Virus record (IMG/VR): IMGVR_UViG_3300034010_001077 | Coordinates: 1-24,591 of that record | Length of the DNA stretch: 24,591 bases | DNA from: a virus | Strand: one strand, 5' to 3' | Shown: positions 20,197-24,591 of the stretch, in pieces | How the letters are laid out: every line of letters begins with the position of its first letter | Position numbering within the stretch: position 1 is the first letter of the stretch | Notes under the pieces: model-generated | The model's input: the letters and a program-made list of their open reading frames with translations, nothing else | Database searches by the model: none | What the model was told of the DNA's origin: nothing | Program-made: the position numbers and the translations under genes

Positions 20197-22433
20197 GGCT
20201 CTTCGACCGGCGTTTCGGGCACACTTTCCAGCGCAAGCGCGGTGGTGACCAGACGCCAATACCCGCGCTTTGCCCCCTTGCTGATGTAGACGTTCAACAG
20301 GCTTTCCCACATGTCGGCTCGGAATGCTTGCTGCGGGCTGCGTGATCCGAGGCCGTCCATCAGTTCCTTGACCTGCACATCCGGACTACCAGCCTTTTCC
20401 GCCGCGACCAGCCTTTCGAAAAGGGCAATCTGATCAGCGCCAACCAAAGCAACCGAATCTTTGCCCGGCACGTGCAACGTTGCCGATTGTTTGCCGGATC
20501 TCAGTACCTGCGGGGTGGCCCCGCCGCGAGCGAGCGACAGGTTGCTGCGATACGCCAAATCAAGGCCATCACGGGCTACCACAAGTTCTTCGCCGTCAGG
20601 CGACAGGTTCGTCAGAATGGGCACAACCACGTTCGGTCCGAGGCAGGTCGGATGATCGGTCCCCGCCGCTAGCACGATGCCGACCCCTGCCTTGTTGCGC
20701 GACCGCAAGGCCAAATCCAGCCGCCCGATTGTCTTTGAATCCTCGAGCCGCCGCGCGAAATACACCGGGACTTCGGAAGCATCGATTTGCATGGAGCCGA
20801 GCAGCGTGAGGTCGGCGTCGAGGACCTGCGATGTGCGCTTGTTCAACAGCGGCTTCATCAACCGAACCACCGTTTCGTGCAGCCATTGCCGATTGATCTC
20901 ATACATCTCGAGATCAGCTGCTGGTCGGGTGCCCCCGCTCTGACCGAATGGCCCGATCGTCCGGACCACGCCTTCATGGATCGAAGGCTTCACCATCCCT
21001 TCGCCGACCATGTCTTCGTCGTCGATCAGCACGATATCCTGACGTCCGCGCCGCTCAAGGAGACCACCCTGTATCAGGTGATCGGGGTCCAGGCCCATCT
21101 CGCGCAGATATTCGCCACTGACATCATCATCCACCCGGTCATGCAGTGCGACCAGTTGCGGGAAGATTGCACGCAGATCATTGGGGTCGATCTGCTTGAA
21201 AGCGCTCAGGATTCCCCACGCGTCGAGTAGCGCGAAGCCAAGATTGCGCTCTTCCGGATCCTTGTTGCTTTGAAGGTTGCAGCTTTTCGAACCGGAAATC
21301 GTGATGTTAAGGGTGCGCTCCTTCTCGTCGCCCACCCTGTTGTAAGCGACGGCGATACCAATGCGGCTGAAGCCGTCGGCACGTCGGAAGATGTTGTTCG
21401 GTCTCAGGTAGCGATCCGCCACCTCACCGATGTCATCCTCGATCGCAACCTTCAGGAGCAGCTTTCGGCTCCAGTTGCCAAGCCGGATCTCGGCCTCGAG
21501 GACCTTGGCGAACTTGATTTCGAAGCCTTCAACCTTTGGCGGATCGAGATGCAACGACGACCGGAAGCGGGACAGGTTGTAACGCTTCCAGGTCAAAGGC
21601 TTTTGCGACACATCGTGGCCAAGCGTGATCGATGCGAATGCTCCTGCGACTTCTTGGCGGACCACCGGGCTGTCCGCGCAGACTTCGATCTGACGCATGG
21701 AAGGCGTGTAGATCAGTGTCGCCTCGTTCGGCGGGCGAAAATAGATTGTGCCCCTGCGACCATCATCACGATGATCATAGACGCTCGAAAGCGGCCCGCC
21801 GTGGCGGACGATCAACATGATCGACGCAGGGTGAGCGGACGTCGCGGGCAGATCAAGTGCCTTGACGGTGCAATTGGTCTTGAGTTCCAGAACCTTGGTG
21901 ATCTTCGTCGCGAGGGCCGCCTCATCAATCGCTGCGGCATCCAGCACGGCCGCCTTCTCAAGTTCCACCTCGAAAGCATCGTACATCTTGCCGTAGTCGC
22001 GAAACTGACGCGCGAAATGAAAACTCTCCGCATCCTCGAAGATCGGGCGGGCATTCAAAAAGGCCCAAATGCTCCGACAAAGCGGGTCAGGTTGATCTTC
22101 GAATTCTTGCGCCTGGCCGTCATCGAGTTTCTGTTCAACAATGGTCGTCAGGGACGTGAGGCCTTTTCCATCGGCAAGGGCGCGGATCCGGCGACAGCGC
22201 TGTTCTGCAGGCCGCAACTCGTCAACATCGAAGTTGGAAAGTGCTTCTACCAACAGCACCTTGAACGCGTCGACAGCGTCATCATCCGTGTGAACCGGCG
22301 GATCATCTGGCAGATTGAAGTTCGGCTCGTTTTCGCCCTCCCGGACTGAAAGTGCCGCAAGAGCCAAATCGATCCGGGCATCTTCGATGAGGGCAAGAAC
22401 GTGAGGGCCGATCAGAACAACTTTGCGCGGCAT
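20190..22433 (-). CDS. Large protein of unknown function (747 aa), probable cargo gene
   Basis: I do not recognise this protein. It starts MPRKVVLIGPHVLALIEDAR behind GAGGGG. Residues 30-120 are acidic; 170-330 hold mixed alpha/beta segments such as IMLIVRHGGPLSSVYDHRDD and EATLIYTPSMRQIEVCADSP; 400-500 contain TISGSKSCNLQSNKDPEERN and a helical segment; an acidic loop with VLIDDEDM lies near 475; the C-terminus has QQAFRADMWESLLNVYISKG then AKRGYWRL, which could be a DNA-binding end. No Walker, nuclease, TIR or membrane motif is visible. GC is visibly lower than in the phage genes around it, which suggests separate acquisition. Position between the recombinase cassette and early operon is where accessory or defence genes often lie. 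Confidence 0.85.
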   Translation of the reverse strand: MPRKVVLIGPHVLALIEDARIDLALAALSVREGENEPNFNLPDDPPVHTDDDAVDAFKVLLVEALSNFDVDELRPAEQRCRRIRALADGKGLTSLTTIVEQKLDDGQAQEFEDQPDPLCRSIWAFLNARPIFEDAESFHFARQFRDYGKMYDAFEVELEKAAVLDAAAIDEAALATKITKVLELKTNCTVKALDLPATSAHPASIMLIVRHGGPLSSVYDHRDDGRRGTIYFRPPNEATLIYTPSMRQIEVCADSPVVRQEVAGAFASITLGHDVSQKPLTWKRYNLSRFRSSLHLDPPKVEGFEIKFAKVLEAEIRLGNWSRKLLLKVAIEDDIGEVADRYLRPNNIFRRADGFSRIGIAVAYNRVGDEKERTLNITISGSKSCNLQSNKDPEERNLGFALLDAWGILSAFKQIDPNDLRAIFPQLVALHDRVDDDVSGEYLREMGLDPDHLIQGGLLERRGRQDIVLIDDEDMVGEGMVKPSIHEGVVRTIGPFGQSGGTRPAADLEMYEINRQWLHETVVRLMKPLLNKRTSQVLDADLTLLGSMQIDASEVPVYFARRLEDSKTIGRLDLALRSRNKAGVGIVLAAGTDHPTCLGPNVVVPILTNLSPDGEELVVARDGLDLAYRSNLSLARGGATPQVLRSGKQSATLHVPGKDSVALVGADQIALFERLVAAEKAGSPDVQVKELMDGLGSRSPQQAFRADMWESLLNVYISKGAKRGYWRLVTTALALESVPETPVEEPV

Positions 22434-22625
22434 GTACTCACCCCTCGGTTAACTTCATCCACCTGATTCAACTGCCGATAATCGTGGACAAATCTTCGAG
22501 CCGCAAGAGTGGATGTTCCATGTCCGTTCCGCCTTATGTGCGCGGAGTCGGATCACTTGTCCCGTCTCGGGTCCGGGACTGGCTTTTCGTCAGTAAGGAA
22601 CCCACTTACGTCGAGATGCCGAACG
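22434..22625. other. Divergent intergenic region between the 747-aa gene and the recombinase cassette
   Basis: 192 bp without a gene, which must hold promoters for both directions. I see a weak dyad GTCCCG/CGGGAC (22559-22564 and 22574-22579) and a GTAAG/CTTAC pair around 22592-22608, but no clear promoter boxes or attachment-site core. A recombination site for the serine recombinase could lie here; one copy alone cannot show it. Confidence 0.4.
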
Positions 22626-22829
22626 ATGAAACGCCCCAACGCCCTGCCGCCTGATCAGATGACCCCGGCCCAGCGCCGTGCAGAACTGTGCGGCCTGTTG
22701 GCGCTTGGCCTGATCCGGCTTCAGATGTGGAAGCAGGGCGAAGTCTCTGACGAGGTTGGAGAAAGTTGCCTACACTGTCCGCCCGACCAATGCCTTCATG
22801 CAACTCCAACACACCGGAGAGACGCATGA
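22626..22829 (+). CDS. Small hypothetical protein (67 aa) of the recombinase cassette
   Basis: Starts MKRPNALPPDQMTPAQRRAE and continues LCGLLALGLIRLQMWKQGEV; the C-terminal part has two cysteines (CLHCPPDQC region). Small proteins of this form often precede DUF2924 genes in alphaproteobacterial elements, but no function is known to me. The stop overlaps the DUF2924 start in an ATGA. I chose the ATG at 22626 over an upstream in-frame extension that looks non-coding. Confidence 0.72.
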   Translation: MKRPNALPPDQMTPAQRRAELCGLLALGLIRLQMWKQGEVSDEVGESCLHCPPDQCLHATPTHRRDA

Positions 22830-23281
22830 CAAAACCCGATCCAATCCCCGCGCGCCTGGCTGCGCTGAAGACCACATCGACGCCTGACCTGAAGGCGCAG
22901 TGGCGCGACCTGTTCCAAACCGAACCGCCGCCTTTCAACCGCCGCTACCTTGAATCCCGGCTGGCCTACCGCATCCAGGAGCTGGCCTATGGCGGGTTGA
23001 AGCCCGATACGATTCGGCGGCTGGAAGCCTTGGGCGAACAGCTTGATGGCGGCAATATCACCACGCGCCGCATCCGTGCCGATCGCGACCGTCCCATCAC
23101 TGGCACTCGGTTGCTGCGCGAGTGGCAGGGCGTCGAACAGATCGTAACCGTCAGGGCCGACGGCTTCGAATGGCAGGGGCGGCCTTACCAGTCGCTTTCT
23201 GCCATCGCGCGCGCCATCACCGGGACTCGCTGGAACGGCTGGGTGTTCTTCGGGCTGAAAAACCACAGGGGGCGGACATGA
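22826..23281 (+). CDS. DUF2924 family protein
   Basis: 151-aa protein starting MTKPDPIPARLAALKTTSTP, with LKAQWRDLFQTEPPPFNRRY, LAYRIQELAYGGL, GTRLLREWQGVEQIVTV and YQSLSAIARAITGTRWNGWV followed by FFGL, the hallmarks of DUF2924. The N-terminal part resembles a helical DNA-recognition region and the C-terminal part the small domain that reads a ‘W-G’ fold near recombinases. The family is nearly always next to serine recombinases and is presumed to assist or regulate them; the mechanism is not known. Both ends overlap neighbouring genes in ATGA, indicating coupled translation. Confidence 0.9.
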   Translation: MTKPDPIPARLAALKTTSTPDLKAQWRDLFQTEPPPFNRRYLESRLAYRIQELAYGGLKPDTIRRLEALGEQLDGGNITTRRIRADRDRPITGTRLLREWQGVEQIVTVRADGFEWQGRPYQSLSAIARAITGTRWNGWVFFGLKNHRGRT

Positions 23282-24591
23282 ACGCACCGAACAAGCCAAT
23301 CGTCCGTAAGCTGCGCTGCGCAGTCTACACCCGCAAATCCTCCGAGGAAGGGCTGGAGCAGGAGTTCAACAGCCTGCATGCGCAACGCGAGGCTTGCGAA
23401 TCCTACATCGCCAGCCAACGGTCCGAGGGCTGGGTGCTGGTGCGCGATCAGTACGACGATGGCGGCATCTCCGGCGGCACACTGGAACGCCCCGGCCTGA
23501 AGCGGCTGTTGGCCGACGTCGAGGATGGGCTGGTCGACGTGGTGGTGGTCTACAAGATTGACCGCCTGTCCCGCTCGCTGATGGATTTCTCCAAGCTGGT
23601 CGAGGTGTTCGACCGGAACGGAGTGACGTTCGTCAGCGTCACCCAGTCGTTTAATACAACCACGTCAATGGGACGGCTCACTCTAAACATCCTGTTGTCC
23701 TTCGCCCAGTTCGAACGCGAGGTGACGGCGGAACGGATCCGGGACAAGGTCCGCGCCAGTCGGATGAAGGGTATGTGGATGGGTGGCTGCCCGCCGCTGG
23801 GTTACGAGGTCAAGAACCGTAAGCTGGTCGAGACCACCGATGCCGCCCATGTCCGCTGGGTCTTCAACCGGTTCATCGAGATCGGCTCGGGCACTATGCT
23901 GGCGCGCGAACTGGCCGAACGGGGCGTCACCACCAGCCGTGGCCACCGCATCGACAAGAAGTTCATCTACCGAATACTGAACAACCGGGTCTATATCGGC
24001 GAGGCCGTGCACAAAGGGACCAGCTACCCCGGTGAACATGAAGCGATCATTGACCGCGAGGCATGGGACAGCGTCCACTCCATCCTGACGGAAAGCCCGC
24101 GGAAGCGCGCCGCCCGCACCCGCGCCGACACGCCCTCGCTGCTGCGGGGTTTGCTCTACGGCCCCGATGGTGCAGCGTTCTCACCGACACACACCCGCAA
24201 GGGCGGGCGGCTGTACCGCTACTACGTGAGCCAGACTGTTCTGAAGCATGGGGCCGGTTCCTGTCCGATTGGCCGCGTGCCTGCCGGTGAAATCGAAGCC
24301 GCCGTCATCGACCAGTTGCGCGCCGTGTTCCGCCAACCGGAAATTGTGGCGGGCACGTGGAAGGCGGCCAGAGATAAAGATGCGGGGATCAACGAGGCTG
24401 AGACCTACGCAGCCCTGACCCGGCTTGACCCGCTATGGAATGAAATGTTCCCAGCCGAACAGGCGCGCATCGTGGCGCTGCTGGTGGAGCGGGTCGACAT
24501 CGGCACCGATGGGCTAAATGTGCGATTGCGCACGGACGGTCTGGCAGCGTTGGCGCGCGAGACGCGCGCAGAGGTGGGAGCGGCGGCATGA
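23278..24591 (+). CDS. Serine recombinase (large resolvase/invertase family)
   Basis: 437-aa site-specific recombinase. The N-terminal resolvase domain has YTRKSSEEG, with Ser21 as probable catalytic serine, VVVYKIDRLSRS, and FAQFEREVTAERIRDKV leading to the long helix. The recombinase domain follows (about 175-275), with the pattern RGVTTSRGHRIDKKFIYRIL and NRVYIGEAVHKG. The next domain, around LLRGLLYGPDGAAFSPTHTR, is normally a zinc ribbon with CxxC here, but these cysteines are missing, as is the usual long coiled coil. It may integrate or excise this element. The start overlaps DUF2924 (ATGA), and its own TGA overlaps another ATG at 24588, so the cassette probably continues beyond the window. 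Confidence 0.93.
   Translation: MNAPNKPIVRKLRCAVYTRKSSEEGLEQEFNSLHAQREACESYIASQRSEGWVLVRDQYDDGGISGGTLERPGLKRLLADVEDGLVDVVVVYKIDRLSRSLMDFSKLVEVFDRNGVTFVSVTQSFNTTTSMGRLTLNILLSFAQFEREVTAERIRDKVRASRMKGMWMGGCPPLGYEVKNRKLVETTDAAHVRWVFNRFIEIGSGTMLARELAERGVTTSRGHRIDKKFIYRILNNRVYIGEAVHKGTSYPGEHEAIIDREAWDSVHSILTESPRKRAARTRADTPSLLRGLLYGPDGAAFSPTHTRKGGRLYRYYVSQTVLKHGAGSCPIGRVPAGEIEAAVIDQLRAVFRQPEIVAGTWKAARDKDAGINEAETYAALTRLDPLWNEMFPAEQARIVALLVERVDIGTDGLNVRLRTDGLAALARETRAEVGAAA

Noticed and set aside
21270-22349. 359-aa plus-strand frame opposite the 747-aa gene
   Set aside because: It lies wholly inside the longer minus-strand gene, which has a proper ribosome binding site and protein-like composition.
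1-24591. tRNA, rRNA or CRISPR array
   Set aside because: No cloverleaf, rRNA stretch or regularly spaced repeat array was seen on either strand.

Overview
The window is a high-GC prophage or phage-derived element, most likely from an alphaproteobacterium. The best guess is the Rhodobacterales, judged from protein resemblance and composition; no host marker gene, rRNA or tRNA is present. All functional calls come from reading motifs and family resemblance, with no database search.

Layout, left to right. (1) 24-5385, minus strand: a lambda-type packaging and head module reading small terminase, large terminase, gpW-like head-tail joiner, portal, with overlapping or abutting genes. The large terminase is interrupted in its Walker A loop by a 366-residue intein. 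(2) 5499-6729, plus strand: four small accessory genes (three of unknown function and a DUF3489 protein), ended by a terminator shared with the convergent neighbour. (3) 6784-8330, minus strand: a small membrane protein and a ParB-domain DNA methyltransferase, followed by a 440-bp non-coding stretch with a terminator and dyads. (4) 8771-20111, minus strand: the early operon. In transcription order it holds a Com-like zinc-ribbon protein, a sigma-like HTH protein, two small proteins, a Sak4-like ATPase, a probable ssDNA-binding protein, an SF2 helicase, a DUF6511 protein, a Cas4-like nuclease, a primase-helicase, a 76-aa ORF, a RuvC-like resolvase, a small protein and a DUF6362 HTH protein. An IS110-family element sits in antisense between the helicase and the genes downstream of it. 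(5) 20190-22433, minus strand: a 747-aa protein of unknown function with visibly lower GC. (6) 22626-24591, plus strand: a tightly coupled cassette of a 67-aa protein, a DUF2924 protein and a serine recombinase, with a further start codon overlapping the last stop at the window edge.

How it works together: region 4 has the parts of a phage replication and recombination system, region 1 packages DNA, region 6 can supply site-specific recombination, and regions 2, 3 and 5 look like accessory cargo.

The most notable signals are these: a Pro1, WCT-motif (class 3) intein with an intact LAGLIDADG endonuclease splitting the terminase P-loop; a roughly 70-bp self-complementary element present in three of the few real gaps of the early operon; a cluster of GAGTNAGG half-sites and palindromes next to the primase-helicase gene; three TGTTAGAC repeats spaced 22 and 11 bp apart; a perfect hairpin touching the start codon of the sigma-like gene; and the 747-aa orphan protein.
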